A DNA stretch of 21,662 nucleotides from an uncultured Clostridium sp. GTDB lineage: Bacteria > Cyanobacteriota > Vampirovibrionia > Gastranaerophilales > Gastranaerophilaceae. The notes below the pieces were generated by a model. It searched no databases, was not told where the DNA came from, and saw only the letters and a program-made list of their open reading frames with translations. Made by a program: the position numbers and the translations under genes. Of this stretch, positions 1-7,928 are shown piece after piece (position 1 is the first letter of the stretch; each line of letters starts with the position of its first letter). The DNA is taken from NCBI GenBank assembly GCA_958449715.1, contig CAUDIU010000025.1:1-21662 (forward strand), in the 5' to 3' direction.

Positions 1-700
1 AACCGGAACTACATGTTCGGGTACATTTACATGTACAAGTAGTTTTGTCTAATGTTAAACCATTTAAACACCCAATTATATTACATGAATTTCCACCTGA
101 AGAACTAGAACAGCAACTTGCACTAGATGCACAATGATCCATACCATTAGCACCAGCAGGGCACCAAAAACCGTTAATTTTAGCACACTCAGTAGAACTC
201 AAATTAGAAACATCCTTACAAGAAGATGTTTGACATGGGGTACAAGAGTGCTGACTACCACCATATGCACGGCAGTCATAACCTGATTTAGGAGGACAGT
301 CAGCTGGATTTATAGTATTACAATAACAATAAGCTGGTTCTTCCCAATTATTAATTGCAAAAGCTTTAGGGAAAAGACTAGCAAATAAATTATTTTTAAT
401 ATTTTTTAAGTTAAATTGTTCAGATGGTATAAGTGCTTGCTTATACTCTGTATCTTGAGGATCCCAATCTGCTAACATCTCTGTTGAAATTTTTCGTAAT
501 GAGGAATATGCATTGTAATAAGTATAAGATACTATATTATCTAATTTTACTTTAGTTATTCCTATAGTGACTGCGACAATTACTGCAATTATCAGCATTA
601 CTATTATTACTTCCGCTAAAGTATACCCCTTAAAGCATTGCAGGAGAAGCCTTAAATTGCCCCCCCCCCCGACAGAGTTAAAAACATTAAACTTTTTCAT
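1..700 (-). CDS. Cys-rich prepilin-like protein with poly-G leader, phase ON, 3' end outside window
   Basis: Reading from ATG at 700, the frame stays open to base 1 (about 233 codons, C-terminus missing). The start has AAGGAG six bases upstream (707-712). The protein begins MKKFNVFNSVGGGGNL, where the glycines come from a run of 11 G, then reaches KG^YTLAEVIIVML, a prepilin peptidase site (G at -1, aromatic +1, Glu +5) followed by a hydrophobic helix; the leader is 25 residues. From about residue 125 the visible part is very rich in cysteine (18 Cys in about 110 residues, often C-x-C or CC), unlike ordinary pseudopilins. Known for the family: type IV pilin and type II secretion pseudopilins are cleaved by PilD and assembled at the inner membrane. 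Inference: an exported, disulfide-rich pilin-like surface protein, switchable through the G run. With 10 or 12 G the frame ends quickly at a stop. Confidence 0.85.
   Translation of the reverse strand, partial: MKKFNVFNSVGGGGNLRLLLQCFKGYTLAEVIIVMLIIAVIVAVTIGITKVKLDNIVSYTYYNAYSSLRKISTEMLADWDPQDTEYKQALIPSEQFNLKNIKNNLFASLFPKAFAINNWEEPAYCYCNTINPADCPPKSGYDCRAYGGSQHSCTPCQTSSCKDVSNLSSTECAKINGFWCPAGANGMDHCASSASCCSSSSGGNSCNIIGCLNGLTLDKTTCTCKCTRTCSSG
660..670 (-). repeat. Poly-G tract (11 G on coding strand), in-frame state
   Basis: Eleven consecutive C on the + strand inside the leader codons of the prepilin-like gene starting at 700. Flanks on the coding strand are AACTCTGTC before and CAATTTAA after, the same core as at 6652-6661. 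Eleven G keeps ATG and the TLAE segment in one frame; 10 G would give GCA ATT TAA, and 12 G would give a stop about ten codons later. Such a long G run is exceptional in sequence this AT-rich. Confidence 0.9.
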
Positions 701-733
701 CGACTACTCCTTATAAATTTAATTCCAATTACA

Positions 734-762
734 ATTATAAGATATTTTCAATATTTTTTCAA
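734..762 (-). promoter_or_regulatory. Sigma70-type promoter of first prepilin-like gene
   Basis: On the minus strand TTGAAA (757-762), a 17-base spacer, and TATAAT (734-739), placed 34 bases before the start codon and followed by AAGGAG at 707-712. The same two hexamers with the same spacing precede the other two poly-G prepilin genes. Confidence 0.75.
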
Positions 763-783
763 GTATATTATTTATTCGGGTAG

Positions 784-811
784 TTACAAAAAATAAATAT
801 TGTGATAGAAT
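784..811 (+). promoter_or_regulatory. Promoter with extended -10 for the exported protein/GH57 pair
   Basis: TTACAA at 784-789, 16-base spacer, TAGAAT at 806-811 with a TG one base upstream (extended -10). It lies 35 bases before the start at 846 and back to back with the divergent prepilin promoter at 734-762. Confidence 0.55.
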
Positions 812-845
812 ATTAATGTTAATAAATTAAATAGGGGATTTTTTA

Positions 846-1343
846 ATGAACAAAATTAAATCTTTAACAATAATTTTAGCATTAATTTTGGGGATAAACG
901 TTTATGCAGCAACATCTTCAAACCATATTGCTGTTAATTCAACAACACCAGTTCAATCAACACAAGCGGTTCAAAGCTATATTACAGTGAACCCATTAGA
1001 TGTAGTTGCAAGACCTAACTTTTATCTAAATAAAAATATAAAAATTAAAGCAAAATTTGATAAGTTTTCAACATTAGGACTTGATTATAAACCAGCAATG
1101 AGAAGTTCTGAGAATTATATTTCTTTTTTAATTCAAAGACCTGATGTAACAGATCATAATATACCATTATCAGAATTAAAAATATTTTTAAATAGAACTG
1201 AAGCAGAAAAACACATAGACTTAAACTCTGGAGATATAATTGAGTTTACAGGAAAAGTATTTTCTAATGCTTTAGGGGATCCTTGGATGGATGTTGATAA
1301 GTTTACAGTAATTAGTACAAAACCAAAAACAGATAATAAATAA
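846..1343 (+). CDS. Exported small protein, possible OB-fold
   Basis: 165 residues. The N-terminus MNKIKSLTIILALILGINVYA is a typical signal peptide with a cleavage-like VYA-A site near residue 22. A Ser/Thr/Gln-rich linker follows to about residue 47, then a soluble domain with alternating beta-like stretches (KNIKIKAKFDKF, GDIIEFTGKVF) reminiscent of the OB-fold domains of small exported bacterial proteins. I do not recognise a named family. The start at 846 has AGGGG about eight bases upstream. It is followed after 27 bases by the GH57 gene and probably shares its transcript. Export is well supported; the fold is a guess. Confidence 0.75.
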   Translation: MNKIKSLTIILALILGINVYAATSSNHIAVNSTTPVQSTQAVQSYITVNPLDVVARPNFYLNKNIKIKAKFDKFSTLGLDYKPAMRSSENYISFLIQRPDVTDHNIPLSELKIFLNRTEAEKHIDLNSGDIIEFTGKVFSNALGDPWMDVDKFTVISTKPKTDNK

Positions 1344-1370
1344 TAAATTTATTATTGACGGAGTTAAGAG

Positions 1371-3869
1371 ATGAGCGATAAAAAAAACGAAGTATTTCTA
1401 ACAATACATGGACATTTCTACCAACCACCAAGAGAAAATCCTTGGTTGGAAGCTATTGAATTGCAAGATAGTGCACTTCCTTTCCATGATTGGAATGAAA
1501 GAATTAATAAAGAATGCTACAACCCTAATTCTGTATCAAAAATTGTAGACAGTAGAAACCGAATATTAGATGTCGTAAACAATTATGAATATATGAGTTA
1601 TAACTTCGGTCCAACCTTATTATCTTGGATGGAACAATTCGCTCCTTTAACTTATGAAAGAATAATTAAAGCAGATATTGAAAGTATCGCGGAACATAAT
1701 GGTCACGGAAATGCTATAGCACAAGTATACAATCACATAATTATGCCCCTTGCAAATGAACATGATAAAGAAACTCAAATAAAATGGGGGATTAGAGATT
1801 TTGAATATCGCTTTGGCAGAAAACCTGAAGGAATGTGGCTTGCAGAAACTGCTGTGGATGACGATACTCTAAGAATTTTAGAAGCAAACGGGATTAAATT
1901 TACAATCCTTTCTCCTTATCAAGCTGACAAATTCAAGAAAAAAGGAGATAAAGAATGGACAGATGTAAGCTGGGGGAATATCGATCCTGCAAGATCATAC
2001 AAATACAACATTAAATCAGCACCTGGAAAATCTATAGACTTATTCTTTTATGATGGTGCTATCTCTCGCTCAGTTGCTTTTGATGAATTATTAAAAGATG
2101 GAAATAAATTCATAAAAAGATTAAAAGAAGGAGTTTCTGAGTGCAGAGATTTCCCTCAAATTGTAAATATTGCAACTGATGGCGAAAGCTATGGTCACCA
2201 TACAAAATTTGGAGATATGGCTCTTGCTTATGTTCTAAAAGTTAAAGCTAAAGATGAAGGTTTTAAAATAACTAATTATGCAGAATATTTAGAAAAACAT
2301 AGAAGTGATTGTGAAGTAGAAATAAAACAAGCTTCAAGTTGGAGTTGTTTCCACGGTGTCGGCAGATGGAAAGAAGACTGCGGATGTTCTACTGGCGGTC
2401 ATCCAGGCTGGAACCAAAAATGGAGAAAACCTCTAAGAGATGCATTAGACTATCTAAGAGATGAATTAATAATAATTTTTGAGCAAGAAGGTCCTAAATA
2501 TTTCGATAATGTTTGGGAAGTTAGAAACAGATACATAGATGTAATTCTTGACAGAAATGAAATGAACGTCAAAAAATTCCAACAAGAAAACTTTAAACCT
2601 GATTTATCAGATGAACAAAAAGTTCATGCTATGGAATTATTAGAAATTCAACGTCAAGCAATGCTTATGTATACAAGCTGCGGTTGGTTCTTCTCTGAAA
2701 TTTCAGGGATTGAAACTGTTCAAATTATGAAATATGCAGCTCGTGCTATGCAACTTGCAACAAAATTTTCTAACAAAGATTTGGAAACACATTTTCTTGA
2801 AATTTTATCTGAAGCAAAAAGTAATATCCCAGAACATGGGACAGGTAAAGATATTTTTGAAAGATTTGTAAAACCATCAATTGTAACAACAAAACAAATT
2901 GCAAGTTTATGGGCATTATCTTCACTATATCAAGATTTTGAAGATGAAGAAAGCGTATATTGCTACACTATCAAAAAAGAAGCATATAAAAAAGTTCAAA
3001 AAGGCTCATCAACTTTTGTTGTAGGCCATATTGAAATTCAATCAAAAATTACATTACAAAAATCAAATGTGATGTTCGCATTAATGCAATATTCAGGTGG
3101 AGACTTCCACTGCGCTATTAAAGAATATTCCGACGATTTTGAATTTAACAAAATTAAAACTAATCTTATAAAAACATTCTTAATGAATCCTTTAACTGAA
3201 ATTATAAGATCAATGGATGAATGTTTTGGAAAAGAATACTTTACATTAAAAGATATATTTATTGAAGAAAGAAGAAAAATTCTACAAATTCTACTAAAAG
3301 GTAAATTAGAAAAATTCTCTCAAACATATCAAGTTATGTACGATGAAGGAAAAGGCTCTATATACCATTTACAAGGATTGGGGCTAAAAATACCTGATGA
3401 ATTTAAAATATCTGCAGCTTATGCTTTAAGCCATAAGTTTAATGATATAGTAGTACATTCAGGAGGTTTTTTAGATGAAGATTCTATTCAACAAGCAACA
3501 GATATAAATTATGAAGCTAAAAAAATTGATATCCAGCTTGATAAAAGTCCTTCTAATAAAATATTTAGTAAAAAAATTCTACAAAACATCAACAGACTTG
3601 TTCACAGCTTTGAAATTCAACAAGCAGATGTTTTATTGGAAATATTTGACAGCATTAATAAATTGGAATTACAAATTGATATTTCAGAAGCTCAAAATAT
3701 TTATTTTTCAAAAATTTATCATAAAATTGGAGATATTATTGAATCCGGAACAGCAAATAAAAGAGCTTCAAATAAAAAATTTATTGAAATGCTTTTAGAA
3801 ATTGGAGAAAACTTAAATATTAATACAGAATTTTACAGAAAAAAACTTGATAAATTACTATTACAATAA
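1371..3869 (+). CDS. Glycoside hydrolase family 57 protein with DUF3536-type C-terminal region
   Basis: 832 residues, no signal peptide, so probably cytoplasmic. The N-terminal third has GH57 landmarks: HGHFYQPP (residues 13-20) matching the HQP-type first motif, GMWLAET with Glu159 in the expected nucleophile position, and ATDGESYGHH with Asp270 in the expected acid/base position. The region around 320-345 (SSWSCFHGVGRWKEDCGCST) and the long helical C-terminal half fit the GH57-DUF3536 arrangement. Known for GH57: retaining alpha-glucan enzymes (amylases, 4-alpha-glucanotransferases, branching enzymes). Substrate here is unknown; storage alpha-glucan processing is an inference. GGAG lies eight bases before the start. 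It ends only four bases from the convergent YkgJ-type gene, with no room for a terminator hairpin. Confidence 0.9.
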   Translation: MSDKKNEVFLTIHGHFYQPPRENPWLEAIELQDSALPFHDWNERINKECYNPNSVSKIVDSRNRILDVVNNYEYMSYNFGPTLLSWMEQFAPLTYERIIKADIESIAEHNGHGNAIAQVYNHIIMPLANEHDKETQIKWGIRDFEYRFGRKPEGMWLAETAVDDDTLRILEANGIKFTILSPYQADKFKKKGDKEWTDVSWGNIDPARSYKYNIKSAPGKSIDLFFYDGAISRSVAFDELLKDGNKFIKRLKEGVSECRDFPQIVNIATDGESYGHHTKFGDMALAYVLKVKAKDEGFKITNYAEYLEKHRSDCEVEIKQASSWSCFHGVGRWKEDCGCSTGGHPGWNQKWRKPLRDALDYLRDELIIIFEQEGPKYFDNVWEVRNRYIDVILDRNEMNVKKFQQENFKPDLSDEQKVHAMELLEIQRQAMLMYTSCGWFFSEISGIETVQIMKYAARAMQLATKFSNKDLETHFLEILSEAKSNIPEHGTGKDIFERFVKPSIVTTKQIASLWALSSLYQDFEDEESVYCYTIKKEAYKKVQKGSSTFVVGHIEIQSKITLQKSNVMFALMQYSGGDFHCAIKEYSDDFEFNKIKTNLIKTFLMNPLTEIIRSMDECFGKEYFTLKDIFIEERRKILQILLKGKLEKFSQTYQVMYDEGKGSIYHLQGLGLKIPDEFKISAAYALSHKFNDIVVHSGGFLDEDSIQQATDINYEAKKIDIQLDKSPSNKIFSKKILQNINRLVHSFEIQQADVLLEIFDSINKLELQIDISEAQNIYFSKIYHKIGDIIESGTANKRASNKKFIEMLLEIGENLNINTEFYRKKLDKLLLQ

Positions 3870-3873
3870 AAAA

Positions 3874-4455
3874 TTACCAGTTTTCAGAACCGTATTTTTT
3901 ATACATATCAATGTTTTTCTTAATCTTTTGTTCTACTGCTAATATTTTATTAACAGTTTCAGTATCTTGTGTTTTTTTGCGCAATAGCTCTAACTCAAGT
4001 AATTCTTCTTTATAACGTCTGACTTTTTGCTTAATTTCTTCACGCTGCCAAAAAAGCCATCCCTCAAAGCCACAACCAGGAGGAACAATAACCCAAGGTG
4101 AAGATGGGCAATGCTTACATAAAGTTAAGCGAGATTCATATCGCGAGCATAAATTATCATCTTGCAGATATTTACAATAATAAAAAGTTGTATCAGCTTC
4201 ATTATAAATTCCATCTTCTATTTTGTGATGAATAATATTATCTACAACAGCAGCATCAACTTTTCTTGCTTCTTCTATTGATTCGTAAGGAACAAATAAA
4301 GATAGAAAATCTACAGCACCACTATCCCCTCTTTCTGCCATTTTTTTTAATTCTTCATATGGAACTGAGGGAGATACCACTCGACAACACTTTCCACACA
4401 TATGACACAAGTGTTGCGGACGCTTTGCTAAAAAATTTTCTTCATAACTCACCAT
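3874..4455 (-). CDS. YkgJ-family cysteine cluster protein (first copy)
   Basis: 193 residues. The YkgJ-type signature CHMCGKCC is at residues 17-24, followed by more conserved cysteines in FYYCKYLQ, NLCSRYE, LTLCKHCP and PPGCGFEGW, then a charged coiled-coil-like tail (about 140-193). Families with this CxxCxxCC pattern are thought to bind a metal or Fe-S cluster; the biochemical role is not established. It is paralogous to the protein at 10565-11245, sharing the order CxxCxxCC, F(V/I)PY(E/K)S, Y(Y/H)C, C-Y, C and CGF. No Shine-Dalgarno sequence precedes ATG at 4455, and a TATAAT (4462-4467, minus strand) sits so that transcription would begin near the A of the ATG. Convergent with the GH57 gene. 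Confidence 0.85.
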   Translation of the reverse strand: MVSYEENFLAKRPQHLCHMCGKCCRVVSPSVPYEELKKMAERGDSGAVDFLSLFVPYESIEEARKVDAAVVDNIIHHKIEDGIYNEADTTFYYCKYLQDDNLCSRYESRLTLCKHCPSSPWVIVPPGCGFEGWLFWQREEIKQKVRRYKEELLELELLRKKTQDTETVNKILAVEQKIKKNIDMYKKYGSENW

Positions 4456-4572
4456 ATTTTGATTATAACTATCATGGAAAAATATAAAAAATTATGTAAC
4501 ATTTCTTAAAAATAAAGCAATAAAAAGATTAAACTATACTTTATTTATATAAGTAGTAAAAGGGTAGTTTTC

Positions 4573-5394
4573 ATGCAAAGTTCAGTAGGACAAAAAAACA
4601 TACAACAACCACAAGTAATTACACAGTGCAATACTTGTCAGGTACAACCGCAACAAAATACTCAACCGGCACAAGTTGCACAAACACCTGTTCAATATCA
4701 GACACAACCAATGGCTCAACCTCAATGCCAAAATGTACAGGTTCCAAATTACTCAGGTGTAAACATTCAAATTTTTAATCCATCTGTTGCAACTCCAGGG
4801 TCTACTGCACCTGTATATAATGTAAATGCCCCAAATTACGGAACAAATCCAGTAAATGGCTGTTATCCACCAGAATATTATACAAATAATTGGGGAAATA
4901 AAGATCAAAAGAATTCAGATAGTAAAACAACAACTACAACAACAAATACTACAGAAAATAAAACAACTGAAAAGAAAACAGAAAAACGAGAAATTGTTCA
5001 ACTTACAGATGAATATATAAAAAATCTTGAAAACTATTTAAACAGTCAAGATAAAGAAGTAAGGTTAATGGGTGCAAAAGAAGTAATTGCACGATTAGAA
5101 GAAGATCATTCAAGAAAAGATGACAAAGCTCTTAATGCATTAGTAAACAAAATGCTTCAAGACCCATATACTCCTGTAAAAATTCTTGCACTTAGTGCAT
5201 TAGATTCACGAGTAGTAACTGGTGATGATTATACAGTAGGACTTCTTAAAGCAATGCAAAATTCATCATCAGGTTATGGACAAGATGCAATGCAAGCAAC
5301 AAATATCTTACTGAAGATGTCAGGTAAAAAGGTCGAAAAAGAATTCGAAGTAAAAGACACAAAAAAGACAGAAAATAAAACCGAACAAAAATAG
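4573..5394 (+). CDS. Hypothetical protein: Gln/Pro/Asn-rich N-terminus plus HEAT-like helical domain
   Basis: 273 residues. Residues 1-115 are low complexity, rich in Gln, Pro, Asn, Thr and Val with no signal peptide, followed by a Thr/Lys linker (TTTTTTNTTENKTTEKK). Residues about 145-255 look like paired amphipathic helices of HEAT/armadillo type (DEYIKNLENYLNSQDKEVR, DPYTPVKILALSALDSR). The tail is Lys/Glu-rich. I do not recognise a named family; a scaffold or protein-interaction role is inference. The start has GGG upstream at moderate spacing. The stop is seven bases before the next gene, so they likely form a two-gene transcript ending at 5881-5908. Confidence 0.7.
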   Translation: MQSSVGQKNIQQPQVITQCNTCQVQPQQNTQPAQVAQTPVQYQTQPMAQPQCQNVQVPNYSGVNIQIFNPSVATPGSTAPVYNVNAPNYGTNPVNGCYPPEYYTNNWGNKDQKNSDSKTTTTTTNTTENKTTEKKTEKREIVQLTDEYIKNLENYLNSQDKEVRLMGAKEVIARLEEDHSRKDDKALNALVNKMLQDPYTPVKILALSALDSRVVTGDDYTVGLLKAMQNSSSGYGQDAMQATNILLKMSGKKVEKEFEVKDTKKTENKTEQK

Positions 5395-5401
5395 GTGAAA
5401 A

Positions 5402-5878
5402 ATGAGTATCAGTACAGCACTTACATCAGTAAAAAGTAATTTTACAAAATATCTAGCTAAAGGCGTTGGAGCTGCTGCTTTAGGCGTTGTAGCCTATGAT
5501 GCTCACGTAGTTGGCAAACTTCAATCAGATGTTTATTCAAAAACCGGCGATGCAAATGCTTGTATGGAAGCATTCAGCAATACTCAATACCTCTCAAGTC
5601 CAAGTATTACAACATCAAAACTAAAAAAAGGAGTCTTCAACTGGGAAGTTGAAAGCAACTGGAGACATTTTATTAATTCCGGAATAGGCTACTTTAAAGG
5701 TTTTGGCTCAATGGTTGTAAATAGTGTAGTTCCATTCACATTAGGACTTGGTGCACTCTTAGGAAAAGGCAAATGGTCTAAAGGTTCTGCAATAGGACTT
5801 GGCATCTACGGAGTAGGTAAATTATTTAAAGATGTCCTTGGCTTTGGCCATTATAACGATTTAAACAGAAAATTCTAA
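5402..5878 (+). CDS. Hypothetical small protein with Gly/Ala-rich hydrophobic segments
   Basis: 158 residues, family not recognised. Two stretches are hydrophobic and glycine-rich: about residues 17-33 (YLAKGVGAAALGVVAYD) and about 100-140 (MVVNSVVPFTLGLGALLG and SAIGLGIYGVGKLF), suggesting membrane association. AGGTG lies seven bases upstream of the ATG, directly behind the stop of the preceding gene, so co-translation with 4573-5394 is likely. The stop is followed at once by a strong terminator. Confidence 0.65.
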   Translation: MSISTALTSVKSNFTKYLAKGVGAAALGVVAYDAHVVGKLQSDVYSKTGDANACMEAFSNTQYLSSPSITTSKLKKGVFNWEVESNWRHFINSGIGYFKGFGSMVVNSVVPFTLGLGALLGKGKWSKGSAIGLGIYGVGKLFKDVLGFGHYNDLNRKF

Positions 5879-5880
5879 AA

Positions 5881-5908
5881 GAAGCCTCTATAAAGAGGTT
5901 TCTTTTTT
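5881..5908. terminator. Bidirectional rho-independent terminator
   Basis: A nine-pair stem, GAAGCCTCT with AGAGGTTTC (one G-U pair), has a four-base loop at 5890-5893. On the + strand it is followed by six T, ending the 4573-5878 transcript. On the minus strand it follows the stop of the second prepilin-like gene and is trailed by TTTT, so it serves both converging units. The T run overlaps that gene's stop codon. Confidence 0.85.
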
Positions 5909-6682
5909 AATATGTCATTTCCCAATTATCATTTAATATTTTACCAAAACACCCTCTAATATCTCCATTTCCAGAAGAATCAACAGCACAATATTTATTA
6001 AATAATTCTTCTCTTCTTTCTGTAGATAAAGGATACGTTTCTGCTTTATCAGAGCAAGTATCAACAATACCATTTACATCGACACACATATCAAAAAAAT
6101 CTCTTCCAAAGACATTAGGACCTTTACGACCATTTATATCAACTACATATACAATAAAAGCATTATTATCATTTCCAGATAACCATGGTCTGATTGCAGC
6201 ACCACTTGCTAAAACAAATGAGCCAGAATCAGCATTATCAAAAGCTCTTGCACTACCACCATCTAATTTTTTATATTTACTTGGATTTTCAAAACAAGGT
6301 TCTACTGTTGTTGCATCAGAACAACTCTCAACTATTTTAAAATACTGCGTAGTCATTGCATTTAATGTATCAGCAGATGTTATACCAGCTTCTCTGAGAT
6401 TAATCGCATTTCTATCTGTTTTAAATTGCAAAAATGTTTGCTGCAATTCATTATAAACCTTATGTAACTGAGTTACATAAGATTTTCTTTGGTAATTTTG
6501 CATCAAAGTAGGCACTGTCATTGCTGAAACAACACCGATAATACCTAAAGTTACCAAAACCTCTGCAAGCGTAAACCCATAATGTGGCACTTGCCCTAAT
6601 AGATACTTTCTTCGTAAAACTGTAAATTCAAGAGAAGAAGCTGTTAAATTGCCCCCCCCCCGACAGAGTTAAATCTTTTCAT
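5907..6682 (-). CDS. Prepilin-like protein with poly-G leader, phase OFF (frameshifted at G run)
   Basis: The likely true start is ATG at 6682, with AAGGAG six bases upstream (6689-6694) and a promoter at 6710-6738. It encodes MKRFNSV and then ten G; with ten the frame reads GCA ATT TAA and stops. One more G restores GGGGNLTASSLEFTVL and joins the frame from 6590 onward: MPHYG^FTLAEVLVTLGIIGVVSA, a classic prepilin site (Gly -1, Phe +1, Glu +5) plus hydrophobic helix. The restored leader is 36 residues. The mature domain (about 222 residues) contains VDINGRKGPNVFGRDFF at 150-166 of the short form, a motif shared with the third pilin. A weak internal start (GTG 6590, leader of five residues) could still give some product, but it lacks a ribosome site. 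Family function: pilin/pseudopilin subunit; exact machine unknown. Confidence 0.85.
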
Positions 6683-6718
6683 TTCTTGCTCCTTTCTTTT
6701 TTATAAATAATTATAACA
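6615..6718 (-). repeat. Leader cassette, copy A (promoter -10, ribosome site, ATG, poly-G, leader)
   Basis: About 104 bases nearly identical to 14091-14196, covering the TATAAT, AAGGAG, ATG AAA AGA TTT, the ten-G run and leader codons up to ACAGTTTTA. Differences are a few substitutions next to the G run and before the ATG, and a T run of six against eight. Homology stops abruptly on both sides, within the leader downstream and just behind the -10 box upstream, while the mature pilins diverge. Confidence 0.85.
6652..6661 (-). repeat. Poly-G tract (10 G on coding strand), out-of-frame state
   Basis: Ten consecutive C on the + strand within the leader of the second prepilin-like gene. Ten G places TAA three codons past the run; nine or twelve G gives TGA after eight codons; eight or eleven G opens the full pilin frame. 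Confidence 0.9.
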
Positions 6719-6738
6719 TTATTTTGATATCTTTTCAA
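6710..6738 (-). promoter_or_regulatory. Promoter of second prepilin-like gene
   Basis: TTGAAA at 6733-6738, 17-base spacer, TATAAT at 6710-6715 on the minus strand. The -35 box lies inside the last codons of trmD (IEK), outside the shared leader cassette, yet matches the other two pilin promoters exactly in sequence and spacing. Confidence 0.75.
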
Positions 6739-7414
6739 TATAAGCAGAATAAAGATCTGGACGCTTAATTTTTGTTCTTTTTAAACTTTCCTGCATACGA
6801 AATTCATTAATTTCTTTATGATTGCCATTTAATAAAACCTCTGGAACTTTCAAGCCTCTGTATTCTCTAGGTTTTGTATATTGAGGATATTCCAAAAGCC
6901 CATTAGAGAAGCTATCTTCATCTGCAGATTCAATTTTACCTAAAGTTCCTTCAATTTTTCGACTGACAGCATCAATTAAACATAAAGCAGGAAGCTCTCC
7001 ACCTGTCAAAACAAAATCTCCAATAGAAATTTCCATAGGTTTAATAATATCTCTTATACGCTCATCAAAACCTTCATAATGTCCGCATAACATAACTATT
7101 TGATCATATTTAGCTAAATCATTAACTAATTTATCATCTAAAGGAGTTCCTTGAGGAGAAAGCATTACTGTAATAGAATTTTCTTGTTTTTTAACACTTT
7201 CATAAGCATCGACATATGGCTGTGCCATTAAAACCATTCCAGCTCCGCCCCCATATGGCGTATCATCAACTTTTTTATGTTTATCAAGTGTAAAATCTCT
7301 AGGATTGATAGTATTCACTTGTAAAACATTATTTTCAACAGCACGCTTTAATATGCTGTATCCACAATAATTATCAATCATTTCAGGGAATAATGTTAAA
7401 ACATCAAAAATCAT
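6719..7414 (-). CDS. trmD: tRNA (guanine37-N1)-methyltransferase
   Basis: 231 residues, normal length. It methylates N1 of G37 next to the anticodon using S-adenosylmethionine, preventing +1 frameshifting. The N-terminus MIFDVLTLFPEM, then VDDTPYGGGAGMV, LSPQG, LCGHYEGFDERI and IGDFVLTGGELP form the SPOUT knot with the SAM pocket; GLLEYPQYTKPREYRG and the basic C-terminus SLKRTKIKRPDLY complete the TrmD pattern. The ATG overlaps the rimM stop by four bases (ATGA), indicating translational coupling. It is the last gene of the operon from 8966; the -35 box of the next prepilin-like gene is embedded in its 3' end. Confidence 0.97.
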   Translation of the reverse strand: MIFDVLTLFPEMIDNYCGYSILKRAVENNVLQVNTINPRDFTLDKHKKVDDTPYGGGAGMVLMAQPYVDAYESVKKQENSITVMLSPQGTPLDDKLVNDLAKYDQIVMLCGHYEGFDERIRDIIKPMEISIGDFVLTGGELPALCLIDAVSRKIEGTLGKIESADEDSFSNGLLEYPQYTKPREYRGLKVPEVLLNGNHKEINEFRMQESLKRTKIKRPDLYSAYIEKISK

Positions 7415-7923
7415 TCAATTAATCCCTCAATGTTATTAATAATAATTTTTTTATCCTTAATACTTACATCTGTTACAATAGCTTTCACAAAAGGAACAAG
7501 CACTATTTGCTTTGAATTTGTTTTAACAGATAATAAATCATTAGCGCCATTATTTGAAACGCCAACAACAAACCCTAATTTTTTACCAGCTTGATCAAAT
7601 ACTTCCAAACTAACTAATTCATCTATTAAAAATTCGTCTTCTTCCAAATTTTCTCGAATAGTATTTTCTTCAACATAAAGAAAAGCTCCCTTATATTCCA
7701 TAAGCTCATTAATAGAATCTATGCCATCAAATTTTACAAGTGCAAAATTTTTATGAAGTCTTGTACTATTAATCTTTAAGGCTTTATAATCATGGTCAAC
7801 TTTTACAAAAACTTCTTTTAACGAACAGAAAAAATCTGCCTGATTTTTTGTAAAACCAACTTTTGCTTCACCCTTAATTCCATGAAAATTTAAAATTTTA
7901 CCGACAGAAACAAATTTAGTCAT
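7411..7923 (-). CDS. rimM: Ribosome maturation factor RimM
   Basis: 170 residues, normal length. It assists 30S head assembly by binding protein S19. The N-terminal barrel begins VGKILNFHGIKGEAKV (residues 6-21), the usual RimM G-x-HG-x-(K/R)G signature; the PRC-barrel half contains DELVSLEVFDQAGKKLGFVVGV and ends in LVPFVKAIVTDVSIKDKKI. Located between the zinc-ribbon protein gene (five-base gap) and trmD (four-base overlap). The rimM-trmD pair is widely conserved, though rpsP and the KH-domain gene that often precede it are absent here. Confidence 0.96.
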   Translation of the reverse strand: MTKFVSVGKILNFHGIKGEAKVGFTKNQADFFCSLKEVFVKVDHDYKALKINSTRLHKNFALVKFDGIDSINELMEYKGAFLYVEENTIRENLEEDEFLIDELVSLEVFDQAGKKLGFVVGVSNNGANDLLSVKTNSKQIVLVPFVKAIVTDVSIKDKKIIINNIEGLIE

Positions 7924-7928
7924 AACAA

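Noticed and set aside
660..670. G runs as simple assembly errors
   Set aside because: Lengths could be off by one, but the runs recur at the same place of three related genes with conserved flanks, so the tracts are real even if the exact ON/OFF states need read-level proof.
3511..3798. 95-codon frame inside the GH57 gene
   Set aside because: Lys/Ile/Phe-rich product from an alternative frame of AT-rich sequence, wholly inside a well-supported gene.
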